Source of the DNA: an uncultured Clostridia bacterium | Lineage (GTDB): Bacteria; Bacillota; Clostridia; Oscillospirales; Ruminococcaceae | Length of the DNA: 64,000 nucleotides | NCBI GenBank assembly: GCA_947584375.1 | Contig: CANPWL010000003.1 | Span: forward strand, 62,001-126,000 | Direction: 5' to 3' | Part shown: positions 43,298-52,236 of the stretch, piece after piece | How the letters are laid out: each line of letters begins with the position of its first letter | Position numbering within the stretch: the first letter of the stretch is position 1 | Notes under the pieces: model-generated | The model's input: the letters and a program-made list of their open reading frames with translations, nothing else | Database searches by the model: none | What the model was told of the DNA's origin: nothing | Made by a program: the position numbers and the translations under genes

Positions 43298-45214
43298 ATG
43301 GCAGCCGGATTTAAAAATTTAAAAGCAATGACTATCGTTGAGGTTGTTGTTGCTATGGCAATTATATCAGTTTCTACGGCGGTTATGTGCAGCGGTATAT
43401 CAACGTCTTTGAATATAATAAGAAAATCCGCTGATTTGATAAATAATAATGCTGAAAACAAAAGCAGTCTTTTTGAGAACATTTCTGATAATAAGACGGA
43501 AAGCATAAATGAAAGCTCCGTTTTGTTTAACGGAAAGAATTACAAGGTCTATGAGCTTAAGTCGGAAAATGATTCCGGCAAGCTTCTTTACTATTCAACA
43601 AAAGAAGCGTCTTTGAACACCAGAGGTATGATACAATGCTTTATAGAATCTTATGAAAAAATATCGAGCGGCTCTTTGGGAGTTATACTCACTAAGAACA
43701 GTATAGATTATTCAGAAAACTCTGATGTTTCAAACGCTTTTATACATTATCTGAGCGATACATACGGAATAGACGCAAATAAGTTTTACTGGAGAATAGT
43801 AAAAGATATTTCAGACGGGACATATAAAATTGCTATGACTCAGGAGCGCAGTCCTTATGTTGGCGACAAATATTTCACCAAGGTGGATTTGGTCAGCATT
43901 AAAATCGGTTCTACCAATTACAGCAATATCACGGAGGGATATTGTCAGTTTAAAAATGTTCATCCCGGCAATAACAGCTTTAACAGCGGAAACGACTATA
44001 TTATTTTAGATACCATAAACGGTCCTGATGTTGATATTGATACATTTTTCACTAAAAATGCATTTGACCCTTCAGAGAACAGAACGCTGATGTTCAATTT
44101 ATTTGACAGCCTGTGCGTTTTAAATAATCTGGATGGGAACGTCAATTCGGATAATTGCCCCGAAGTAATAAAACAGGATCTGAAAAATCACGGCATAGAT
44201 ACAGACAAGGTCGTATTCGACTATAATTATAACGACGGCAAACCGATTATTTTATTAGCCGAAGACGTTGAAAAATCGGATATAAATAATAACGATTATG
44301 TTTTGGCTGAGATCTCCCGCATTGCAAGCGGAGAGGTAACTGTTGAATCAGGAGTTTCTAAAGTTCAGAAGAACAGCGGCGGAATAACTCTCGCAAGCAA
44401 GCTTATGTCAATGAGCGTTTTTGACGATAGGACCATATTTAAGGATAAAGAGTATTCTTCTACTTTAAAGAATATGTATAGGTATTTCATACTGAAGGAA
44501 AGAATGAGCAGCAGCGCTGATTCTGAAAAAGCATCCGAAAAGATTAAAAACGGTCTTAAAGAGGCAACGGGTATCGATCATGAGAATTCGATGTGGATGT
44601 TTAAGCGTGATAAGGAAAATGATAATCTGATATTTAAGTATTCGACTGCTTTGCCGCTTACTGAAATGAAGTATGGAAGCAATTATAAAAAGTACAGTGA
44701 CATTCTGGTGAGGACAATAAGCGCCGAGTATGATAATAATGCCGGCGAGTGGAAATATACAAACGGATATTCCCAAATAAAATATAAAGACGGTGTATTT
44801 GTGCTTTCTGATAAGGATATAGCATTGGATAAGCTGTCAGATGAAGAGGTAATGGTTGTTTCCGCAATAGAAAACGGTTGGTCGCAATACGGAATGCCTG
44901 ACACGGTAGACGGTGAAAGCGGATATAATGCTGACAACGGCAGTAAGACCGTTAATGATACGGCAGCAGGAAGAATAATCAAAAATGCAAGTGAGAATTT
45001 CAAGGTCGATCTATCTGCATTTTACTGGAGTATTTCGGATAAGGGAGATTTAGTCACATTTGTTAAAAGGTCCGGCGTTCCGACAGACAGTGAGGGCAAT
45101 CCCGACTCTTCAAAACCTGTTAAAGCCGTACAGATAAAGCTGAGTACTTTGAAAAAGAAAGAAGTTGAGGCAAGCATTATTCTAAAAAATGATATATATG
45201 TCTTGAACTTTTAG
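43298..45214 (+). CDS. Large prepilin-like protein (638 aa)
   Basis: The N-terminus MAAGFKNLKAMTIVEVVVAM is a class III signal: cleavage after Ala10 would give a mature start MTIVE with Glu5. An Ala rather than Gly before the cut and Met rather than Phe after it are unusual but allowed. A hydrophobic helix follows to about residue 33, then nearly 600 residues of mostly soluble sequence that I do not recognise, with two similar DxxxFYWRI/DLSAFYWSI segments suggesting an internal duplication. It would be a very large minor pilin or tip protein. Ribosome site AAAGGAGCTG. Confidence 0.72.
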   Translation: MAAGFKNLKAMTIVEVVVAMAIISVSTAVMCSGISTSLNIIRKSADLINNNAENKSSLFENISDNKTESINESSVLFNGKNYKVYELKSENDSGKLLYYSTKEASLNTRGMIQCFIESYEKISSGSLGVILTKNSIDYSENSDVSNAFIHYLSDTYGIDANKFYWRIVKDISDGTYKIAMTQERSPYVGDKYFTKVDLVSIKIGSTNYSNITEGYCQFKNVHPGNNSFNSGNDYIILDTINGPDVDIDTFFTKNAFDPSENRTLMFNLFDSLCVLNNLDGNVNSDNCPEVIKQDLKNHGIDTDKVVFDYNYNDGKPIILLAEDVEKSDINNNDYVLAEISRIASGEVTVESGVSKVQKNSGGITLASKLMSMSVFDDRTIFKDKEYSSTLKNMYRYFILKERMSSSADSEKASEKIKNGLKEATGIDHENSMWMFKRDKENDNLIFKYSTALPLTEMKYGSNYKKYSDILVRTISAEYDNNAGEWKYTNGYSQIKYKDGVFVLSDKDIALDKLSDEEVMVVSAIENGWSQYGMPDTVDGESGYNADNGSKTVNDTAAGRIIKNASENFKVDLSAFYWSISDKGDLVTFVKRSGVPTDSEGNPDSSKPVKAVQIKLSTLKKKEVEASIILKNDIYVLNF

Positions 45215-45238
45215 CGGAAAATCAGGAGGTGAACCGCT

Positions 45239-45895
45239 TTGCAATTTAAAAAACTGAACAAAAACAAAAGCGGATTTACCCTTGTTGAGGTAATAGTTGC
45301 TCTTGTTTTGTTTATAATATTGATTGGTTCTGCAGCTGCTATTCTGCTTTCGAGTCAGAAGATATTTGCAAACAATGCAAATTCAGTCAAAGCTATGGAT
45401 ATTGCAAATTCAGCATTCAGGGTTTTGGATGAAAGGATAAAGTATTCAACCAATCTTATTATTTCGGCAAGTGATGAAACAATTTCGGGCGGTCTTTTGG
45501 ATAATTCAACCGAATCGGGCAAAAAGGAGTATCCTTATGTTGAGTGTATAAGAGTTACACAAAACGGTGACGTGCAGATAGCCAGAAACGGAAGCGGAAG
45601 CTTTGATAATGTTCTGGATAAGGGAAAATACAAGGTCGTTCTTCATATTGAGGGTATGCCTGAAAATGAAAGTGTTAAAAGTCTTAACTGTATGTCGGTG
45701 AAGATTGAAATTATAGACAGCAGAAACGGCAGGACCGTTTATACTATCTCACCTGAAACGGGTAAGGTGGAACTCCTTAATTTTAAAAAGGACAGTACAT
45801 TCTTCCCAAACGGAGATGTTGAAAGTCAGAAGGATTTATACACGGTGGATAATACTTCAGGAGATTTATATTTGAATTATTCCTACATAGAATAA
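45239..45895 (+). CDS. Type IV prepilin-like protein (218 aa)
   Basis: A clear class III prepilin signal: NKNKSGFTLVEVIVALVLF, with cleavage after Gly12 and Glu5 in the mature protein, followed by the hydrophobic N-helix and a beta-rich globular domain. The start is TTG 45239 with an excellent AGGAGGTGA site 6 bases upstream. It resembles PilV/PilW-type minor pilins; it is larger than typical major pilins. The stop TAA (45893-45895) overlaps the stem of a repeat hairpin, AACGGCG-AGC-CGCCGTT (45894-45910), so a repeat starts at the gene end. Confidence 0.82.
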   Translation: MQFKKLNKNKSGFTLVEVIVALVLFIILIGSAAAILLSSQKIFANNANSVKAMDIANSAFRVLDERIKYSTNLIISASDETISGGLLDNSTESGKKEYPYVECIRVTQNGDVQIARNGSGSFDNVLDKGKYKVVLHIEGMPENESVKSLNCMSVKIEIIDSRNGRTVYTISPETGKVELLNFKKDSTFFPNGDVESQKDLYTVDNTSGDLYLNYSYIE

Positions 45896-46367
45896 CGGCG
45901 AGCCGCCGTTGGCATTTCTGCCTTTGGAAAGTTTGATTAACGCAAAGCTTTGATAAACGGCAGGTCAGGCTTTGTAAAAAGTATGCCAAGCAAAACAAAT
46001 CTACGCTGAGCCCTGCACTCGGTCTGCCTTTGGAAAGTTTGATTAATGCAAAGCTTTGATAAACGGCAGGTCAGGCTTTGTAAAAAGTATGCTATTGAGT
46101 TTTGCACTCGGTCTGCCTTTGGAAAGTTTGATTAACGCAAAGCTTTGATAAACGGCAGGTAAGGTTTTGTAAAAAGTATGCTATTGAGCTTTGCACTCGG
46201 TCTGCCTTTGGAAAGTTTGATTAACGCAAAGCTTTGATAGACGGCAGGTCAGGCTTTGTAAAAAGTATGCCAAGCAAAACAAATCTACGCTGAGCCCTGC
46301 ACTCGGTCTGCCTTTGGAAAGTTTGATTAATGCAAAGCTTTGGTAAACGGCAGGTCAGGCTTTGTAT
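45894..46367. repeat. Tandem array of five palindromic repeats inside the pilus operon
   Basis: After hairpin 45894-45910, the TCTGCCTTTGGAAAGTTT core begins at 45917, 46023, 46112, 46201 and 46307. The intervals are 106, 89, 89 and 106 bases. The 17-base difference is the presence of a CCAAGCAAAACAAATCTACG-type insert in the long units. All units are in the same orientation and end in AAACGGCAGG. The 573-base gap between prepilin and pilB holds nothing else. Confidence 0.88.
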
Positions 46368-46468
46368 AAAAAACTTAATGCAGCAGAAATTTTCATATAG
46401 ATATTTGTTAAAGAAAATATAATTTTTAAGTTTAATATACGGTTACTTATGATAAGAAGGTGTATAAA

Positions 46469-48142
46469 TTGAAGAATGTTCCTATCGGCGAGGTGCTGAA
46501 AGAATACGGGTACATAACGGAAGATAATATAAAAGAAGCTTTGGATTATCAGAAAACTGATAACGGCAAGGGTAAAAGGCTTGGAGATTTACTTCTTGAG
46601 CTGGGTTTTGTAACTGAGCATCAGGTTTTAGAGGCTTTAGGCAAAAAGTTCAATTATCCGCTTATTGAATTTAACGATATTGATGTTGATTCGGAATGTG
46701 TAGCTAAAATCCCGAAACAGCTTGCTCAAAGTTACAGTCTTATTGCGGTAAAGGATAATAACGGACGTTTGATTGTTGTTATGAGCGATCCTCTTAATTT
46801 CTATGCTCAGGAGGATGTAAAACAGATCACCAGAATGCCTCTTGAAATTGCGCTGGCGGAAAAGAACAAAATTGAAAAGGCAATAGAGCTTTACTATTCG
46901 GAGGTTGAGTCAAAAAAGGCGGCGAAAAAAGCTAATATTTCTGCTGTTGAAGTTGAAGTTCCGTCTATGGATGTAGATGAAGCTGATGACGACGCACCTA
47001 TTATCAATCTTATAAACAGTCTTTTGGCAAGGGGATACTCAATAAACGTAAGCGATATTCACATTGAGCCTTTTGAAGAAGAAACAAAGGTAAGGATGCG
47101 TGTTGACGGAATAATTCTTGATTATGTAACTTTACAGAAATCACTTCACTCTTCTATCGTTGCCAGAATAAAAATTATGTCTAATCTGGATATTGCTGAA
47201 AAGAGAATACCGCAGGACGGAAACTTCAGAGTAATTGTTGAGGGCTTTGATATAAGCGTGCGTGTGTCTATAATACCTACTGTTCACGGAGAAAAGGTAG
47301 TGCTCAGGTTTTTATCATCCAATGCTGTTATTGATAAGGCTGGAAACTTTGGTATGGAACCCGACGATTATGAAAAGTTCAGCCGTATGCTAAAAGCTCC
47401 TAACGGAATTATTTATATTACAGGTCCCACGGGAAGCGGAAAGACGACTACTCTTTATATGGTTTTGGGAGAGATATCAAAACGAGCAGTAAATATTTCA
47501 ACGATAGAAGACCCTGTTGAAAAAGCTCTTCCAAAAATAAATCAGATGTCTGTAAATGTGGCTGCCGGGCTTACGTTTGAAAAAGGACTGAGAGCGCTTT
47601 TACGTCAGGATCCCGACGTTATAATGCTGGGAGAAACCCGTGACGCAGAAACCGCTTCAATTTCAGTAAGGGCGGCTATTACCGGACACCTTGTATTTTC
47701 AACGCTTCATACAAACGACGCTATATCTTCTATTGTTCGTCTTGAGGATATGGGACTTGAACCGTATTTGGTTGCGAACTCGGTCGTGGGGATTGTTGCA
47801 CAGCGTTTGGTTCGGAAGGTTTGTAATAACTGTGCATATGAGTGTGAGCCCACCGAGGAGGAAAAAGCAATTATAGGAAATGACATTCCGATAATACGCA
47901 AGGGCAGAGGATGCAGAAACTGCAATAATACCGGATATAAGGGAAGAGTTGCGATTCACGAGATAGTTGAGATAGACAAGACACTAAAGAGGATGATAGC
48001 AAACGGTGCGGAAACAGAGGAAATGCAGGTTTATGCAAAAAACCGTGGTATGAAAACGCTTGCCGAAAGCGCTGTTGACCTTGTCAGAAAGGGCATTACA
48101 ACCCCTGAGGAAGTATTAAAGGTAGCATACTATTCAGATTGA
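46469..48142 (+). CDS. pilB: Type IV pilus extension ATPase PilB
   Basis: This 557-aa ATPase drives pilus assembly. An N-terminal MshEN-type domain (about 5-145) precedes the secretion ATPase: ISDIHIEPFEEETKVRMRVDG, Walker A GPTGSGKTTTLYMVLG (about residues 317-332), Asp box TIEDPVEKALPKINQM, and RQDPDVIMLGETRDAETA with Walker B. The C-terminal zinc site CNNCAYEC plus CRNCNNTGYKGR distinguishes PilB/GspE. TTG 46469 is the likely start, with AAGGTG 6 bases upstream; GTG 46460 sits inside that site. Confidence 0.94.
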   Translation: MKNVPIGEVLKEYGYITEDNIKEALDYQKTDNGKGKRLGDLLLELGFVTEHQVLEALGKKFNYPLIEFNDIDVDSECVAKIPKQLAQSYSLIAVKDNNGRLIVVMSDPLNFYAQEDVKQITRMPLEIALAEKNKIEKAIELYYSEVESKKAAKKANISAVEVEVPSMDVDEADDDAPIINLINSLLARGYSINVSDIHIEPFEEETKVRMRVDGIILDYVTLQKSLHSSIVARIKIMSNLDIAEKRIPQDGNFRVIVEGFDISVRVSIIPTVHGEKVVLRFLSSNAVIDKAGNFGMEPDDYEKFSRMLKAPNGIIYITGPTGSGKTTTLYMVLGEISKRAVNISTIEDPVEKALPKINQMSVNVAAGLTFEKGLRALLRQDPDVIMLGETRDAETASISVRAAITGHLVFSTLHTNDAISSIVRLEDMGLEPYLVANSVVGIVAQRLVRKVCNNCAYECEPTEEEKAIIGNDIPIIRKGRGCRNCNNTGYKGRVAIHEIVEIDKTLKRMIANGAETEEMQVYAKNRGMKTLAESAVDLVRKGITTPEEVLKVAYYSD

Positions 48143-48274
48143 TTTTATACAAACACAATAATGTTTTACTTATGAGCTTTTTAAGAATATCATCTAATCT
48201 TAGATTGTAAAACGGTTTGCAGCCGAAGAAAGGAAGCCTTTTATATTTTATATAACGAAGGCATGGTGATTATT

Positions 48275-49324
48275 ATGACTATACATGAGCTTGTTATGGA
48301 TGCAAGAGGGAGAAGGTGTTCCGACGTGCATATCTCGTCAGGAATACCTACGGCATTCCGCATTAACGGAAAGCTGATAGACTGCGGGTTTAACTTTTCT
48401 GCCGATGAGGCTGAAGATATGATTTATTCTCTTTTGAACGATAAGCAGAAAAGGGAGCTTGACGGTGGGAATGATGTTGATTTTGCATTTGAAACACCTG
48501 ACGGATTCAGACAGAGAGTAAATGTTTTCAGATATAAAGGTAAGGTCGCAGCAACTATCCGTTTGCTGAACGATTATATACCAAATCTTTCAGAACTCAG
48601 GCTTCCTGAGGTTTTGCAGACCTTAGCCGATGAACCAAGAGGACTTATTCTGGTTACCGGTCCCACGGGAAGCGGAAAGTCCACAACACTTGCCGCTATG
48701 ATAAATTATATAAATCATACAAGGGCGGAGCATATTCTTACGGTTGAAGACCCGATAGAGTATGTATATAATCAGGATAGATCTACCATTCACCAAAGAG
48801 AGGTAGGAGAAGATGTAACCAGCTTTGCCGCCGCTTTAAGAAGTGCTTTGCGTGAAGACCCGGATATTATTCTTGTAGGAGAGATGCGTGACTATGAAAC
48901 TATTTCGGCAGCCGTTACCGCCGCTGAAACAGGACACCTTGTTATGTCAACTCTTCATACGATAGGAGCGGCTCAGACAATTGACAGGATTATAGACTCG
49001 TGTCCTCCGGAAAAACAGAATCAGATAAGAACTCAGCTTTCGAGCATATTAAGAGGAGTTATTACCCAGTCGCTTATTCCTACCGTTGACGGAATGGGAA
49101 GGATTGCGGCGACAGAGATACTTGTGGGAAATGACGCCGCATGCAATCTTATCCGTGAGAATAAATGTCATCAGCTGAATACGGTTATGCAGTCGGGAAA
49201 AGCTTTAGGAATGCATACTCTTAACAATGATCTGGCAAGGCTTGTAGCAAGCGGTCTTATAACAAAAGAAAATGCGTTAAAGGTTTCTCCTGACAAAACA
49301 GACCTTAAACAGTATATATATTAA
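48275..49324 (+). CDS. pilT: Type IV pilus retraction ATPase PilT
   Basis: This 349-aa ATPase powers pilus retraction and twitching. The N-terminal ARGRRCSDVHISSG is the PilT PAS-like domain, then Walker A GPTGSGKSTTLAAM (about residue 128), EDPIEYVYNQDRSTIHQREVG, REDPDIILVGEMRDYETI (Walker B and Asp/Glu residues), and STLHTIGAAQTIDRIID. The zinc cysteines of PilB are absent, as expected. The PilT-specific C-terminal ATEILVGNDAACNLIRE is present. ATG 48275 is chosen. Retraction capability implies a dynamic pilus, for adhesion or DNA uptake. Confidence 0.94.
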   Translation: MTIHELVMDARGRRCSDVHISSGIPTAFRINGKLIDCGFNFSADEAEDMIYSLLNDKQKRELDGGNDVDFAFETPDGFRQRVNVFRYKGKVAATIRLLNDYIPNLSELRLPEVLQTLADEPRGLILVTGPTGSGKSTTLAAMINYINHTRAEHILTVEDPIEYVYNQDRSTIHQREVGEDVTSFAAALRSALREDPDIILVGEMRDYETISAAVTAAETGHLVMSTLHTIGAAQTIDRIIDSCPPEKQNQIRTQLSSILRGVITQSLIPTVDGMGRIAATEILVGNDAACNLIRENKCHQLNTVMQSGKALGMHTLNNDLARLVASGLITKENALKVSPDKTDLKQYIY

Positions 49325-49382
49325 GGATAAAGCTGTTGGATTCTATATTGCATTAAATAATTATATAAAGGGGTGAAGCTTT

Positions 49383-51281
49383 ATGGACAATGAGGAGTTT
49401 TTAAATGTTGATTTTACAAAGAAAAATCCGCTGTCAAAAAAGGTACTTGCAAACAACAGCGAAATTGTTCTTAACGCGCTTGAAACATTCACTCCCGAAG
49501 CCTTTATAAAGGAGCTTTCTGCCCTTGGATTTAATTTCGCACAATATGTTGAAAAGTACCGTACCGTTATAGAGCAATGCGGTATGGTGCTTTTTGAATG
49601 TGAAACAGAAAAGGATAACTTTTATGTTTTTGATGATAAGTTTTTAAATATGTTTGGCTGCATACCGAAAAATTACGGCGAGTTTTATAATATGCTGACA
49701 GAGAGATCGCCGGAAAAAAAGGAAGAAATAGAAAATGTACTTAGCATAAAAGGTATATTCAAAGCAAGCGATCTCGGTAAAAAGTGGATAACTGTTACGG
49801 GAAGATTTAATAATATTTACGGTAAGGACAATGTTTTTCTGACGGTGTCTCTTTCGCCGTTTATCGATAAGAATAATTTAGTTAGGATAATCGGCTATGT
49901 CAGAGATGAAAATAAAAACGCGCAAGAGCTTGAACGTGAAATAAAGCTTTCAGGATTCACAAAGAGCATAGAAGCTGTTTATGAAGCAGCGTTTGAGATA
50001 GATACAGAAGAAAATTCTGTTTATGATATTTTTATTAAAAAGGGAACAGTTCTGCATAAAGAGTTTTTTAACAGAAAAATGTCATATTCAAGGCTGTGCA
50101 GAATAATCATTACAGAGATAGCTGACAGTGCAGACGTAGAAGCGCTGACAGAGTTTTTCGGTCCTGCAAGAATAAAAGAAGTAAGCTGTGATAAAACCCA
50201 AAATAATGAGGAAAGGATACAGTTCCGCGTCAGGAATACCGATCCTGTTCTGTGGAAAGAGTGCAGGGTAGTATACTATCGCGATGAGAAGCCTATAAAA
50301 CTGATATGTACTCTAAAGGATATTACATATGAAAAAAATTACGAGCTTAAATACACTGCACAGTCGGAGCTTTTATATGCAACGCGAAAATCCGAACGTG
50401 AGATCAGAGAGAAGTTTATTTATGCTGTCAAAAATACGTATGACATAATTGCAGAATATAATTATACTTCTTTAGAATGTTTTGAATATGATTTTTCAAG
50501 TAATAATATAAACAAGAAAAGGGCAGCAGATCTAAAGGAGAATTTTAATTATCTTGCAAAAGAAGTTATATATATTGATGACGTCAACAAATTTTTGAAT
50601 TTATACAGTGTCAGCAATATATTAAAGCTTGCAGAAAGCGGTATAAAAAACGTCGATGTTAAATTAAGATTAAAAATTAATAATAAATCCGAATCGGAAT
50701 ATGAATGGTACTTCTTGATGGGTATTATTTCAAGAAACGAGAACAATGAAATAATTCTTACTGTGTTTTGCAAGAATATAAATAATGATGAAACTGAAAG
50801 AATAAAAGATATGAACAGTCTTGAGAGTTCTTTGCGGATGTCAAGGGATTCGCTTTTGAAGGAAGGGCAGTTCAAGAAAGCATTGGAGTCCTGTGCTTAT
50901 TTCAGTTTCTCAGCTAATATTGATAAGGACTTGATTAAAAATGAGTTCTTTGACGCAAACGAAAACGGACTTTTAAAGGCGGTAGGTTTAACTGCTCCTT
51001 GCAGTCTGTCTATGTTTGCAAAAAGATGGATAGACAGATATGTTATCAAGTGTGAAAGTTCAGATATTGACTTAGCCGGATTTGATTTAGAAGCTTTAAG
51101 GGATAATTACAGAAACGGCAGACGCTTTTATAAAACTTCGTGTCAGGTGATTTCGACTGCGGGAAAAATTATTTGGCTTGAATGTTACACATTGCTTGTA
51201 AAAACGGAATACGAAAACGATTTGGCAATGCTTCATTATGCAATTGATATAACGAATGAAAAAAGAAAGAATAAAATATAA
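49383..51281 (+). CDS. PAS-repeat protein with no recognisable output domain
   Basis: This 632-aa soluble protein is built from at least three PAS-like modules: one near 70-170 (GMVLFECETEKDNFYVFDDKFLNMFGC), one near 195-320 and one near 345-480 (KNTYDIIAEYNY ... EWYFLMGIISRNENNEIILTVFCKNI). A fourth sits at the end with the closing WLECYTLLVKTEYENDLAML segment. These are the sort of sensor domains that precede GGDEF or EAL domains, but the protein ends after the last PAS (DITNEKRKNKI). It follows pilT by 58 bases in the same direction, and GGGGTG precedes the ATG. It may partner another regulator of pilus activity; no ligand is evident. Confidence 0.68.
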   Translation: MDNEEFLNVDFTKKNPLSKKVLANNSEIVLNALETFTPEAFIKELSALGFNFAQYVEKYRTVIEQCGMVLFECETEKDNFYVFDDKFLNMFGCIPKNYGEFYNMLTERSPEKKEEIENVLSIKGIFKASDLGKKWITVTGRFNNIYGKDNVFLTVSLSPFIDKNNLVRIIGYVRDENKNAQELEREIKLSGFTKSIEAVYEAAFEIDTEENSVYDIFIKKGTVLHKEFFNRKMSYSRLCRIIITEIADSADVEALTEFFGPARIKEVSCDKTQNNEERIQFRVRNTDPVLWKECRVVYYRDEKPIKLICTLKDITYEKNYELKYTAQSELLYATRKSEREIREKFIYAVKNTYDIIAEYNYTSLECFEYDFSSNNINKKRAADLKENFNYLAKEVIYIDDVNKFLNLYSVSNILKLAESGIKNVDVKLRLKINNKSESEYEWYFLMGIISRNENNEIILTVFCKNINNDETERIKDMNSLESSLRMSRDSLLKEGQFKKALESCAYFSFSANIDKDLIKNEFFDANENGLLKAVGLTAPCSLSMFAKRWIDRYVIKCESSDIDLAGFDLEALRDNYRNGRRFYKTSCQVISTAGKIIWLECYTLLVKTEYENDLAMLHYAIDITNEKRKNKI

Positions 51282-51337
51282 ACATAATATAATAAAGTCC
51301 TTTTACAGTTAAAGGGCAAATAAAAGGAGAGGTATTT

Positions 51338-51571
51338 ATGCCGCATATTTCACTTAAAATGTTAAAGGGAAGAACAGATGAACAAAAAAAGCTTGCAGCC
51401 GATAAGCTGGCTGAAGCTTTATGCGATGCGATAGGCTGCACACCCAATCATATTTCAGTATCAGTAGAGGATTATACTGCTGAAGAGTGGCAGGAAGTAT
51501 TTAAAAAAGAAATAGCAGGTAACGACAGCATTGTCAGAAAACCTGACTATGATCCTAAGGATTTATTGTGA
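51338..51571 (+). CDS. 4-oxalocrotonate tautomerase-like protein
   Basis: This 77-aa protein of the tautomerase superfamily has the catalytic Pro2 after the initiator Met (MPHISLKMLKGRTDEQK), a helix AADKLAEALCDAIG and the SVSVEDYTAEEWQE strand-helix. The length is typical of a single-domain 4-OT homohexamer subunit. AAAGGAGAGG precedes the ATG. The physiological substrate cannot be told. It stands 56 bases after the PAS protein and before maf. Confidence 0.9.
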   Translation: MPHISLKMLKGRTDEQKKLAADKLAEALCDAIGCTPNHISVSVEDYTAEEWQEVFKKEIAGNDSIVRKPDYDPKDLL

Positions 51572-51640
51572 TCAGGACAAAATAATCTGAATTTAAAATC
51601 TGCAAAGGAGGATCGCTTCTAACGGAGCATAGCGTAAGGA

Positions 51641-52228
51641 ATGATTATACAAACTGATAGAAAAGTAATTTTAGCGTCGGCGTCGCCCAGAAGAAAAACG
51701 CTGATAAAATATCTGTTCAGCAACTATGAGGTAGTGCCGTCAAGCGTAAACGAGGACGACTATAAAATGCTTTCTCCATATGAGATGCCTGAGTTTCTTG
51801 CAGCTCAAAAAGCAAAGGATATTGCAAAAACTCATCCTGATACTATCGTTATAGGCTGCGACACTTCAGTTGTTTTGGGCGAAAGGGTTTTAGGAAAACC
51901 CAAAGACGAGATTCAGGCTAAAAATATGCTTTCGCTTTTATCAGACAAGACCCATAAGGTCATAACGGGCATTTGTATTATCTGCGGAGATAAATCTATG
52001 TCGTTTTCAGTATCCACTGACGTTACCTTTTATGAGCTTGATAATGAGGAGATAGACGAGTATGTTCAATCTAAAGAGCCGTATGACAAGGCAGGCGGAT
52101 ATGGCATACAGGGTTTAGGCTCTGTATTTGTAAAAGAAATTTCCGGAGACTTTTATAATGTAGTAGGGCTTCCCGTTTCAAGACTATACAGAGAGATGAT
52201 TGAATTTTTAAATCTCATTGACGGATAG
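51641..52228 (+). CDS. maf: Maf-family nucleotide pyrophosphatase
   Basis: This 195-aa Maf/YhdE protein hydrolyses non-canonical or pyrimidine dNTPs (dTTP/UTP pyrophosphatase). Signature segments are VILASASPRRKTLIKYL, VIGCDTSVVLGERVLGKPKDE with the metal-binding Asp, and the C-terminal DKAGGYGIQGLGSVFVKEISGDFYNVVGLP. The ribosome site is poor: TAAGGA touches the ATG and AAAGGAGG lies farther upstream. It is convergent with the DUF421 gene, 8 bases away. Confidence 0.92.
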   Translation: MIIQTDRKVILASASPRRKTLIKYLFSNYEVVPSSVNEDDYKMLSPYEMPEFLAAQKAKDIAKTHPDTIVIGCDTSVVLGERVLGKPKDEIQAKNMLSLLSDKTHKVITGICIICGDKSMSFSVSTDVTFYELDNEEIDEYVQSKEPYDKAGGYGIQGLGSVFVKEISGDFYNVVGLPVSRLYREMIEFLNLIDG

Positions 52229-52236
52229 GCGTTAAT

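Noticed and set aside
45917-46367. CRISPR array
   Set aside because: Unit spacing is 89 or 106 bases, units are nearly identical along their full length, there are no unique spacers and no cas genes.
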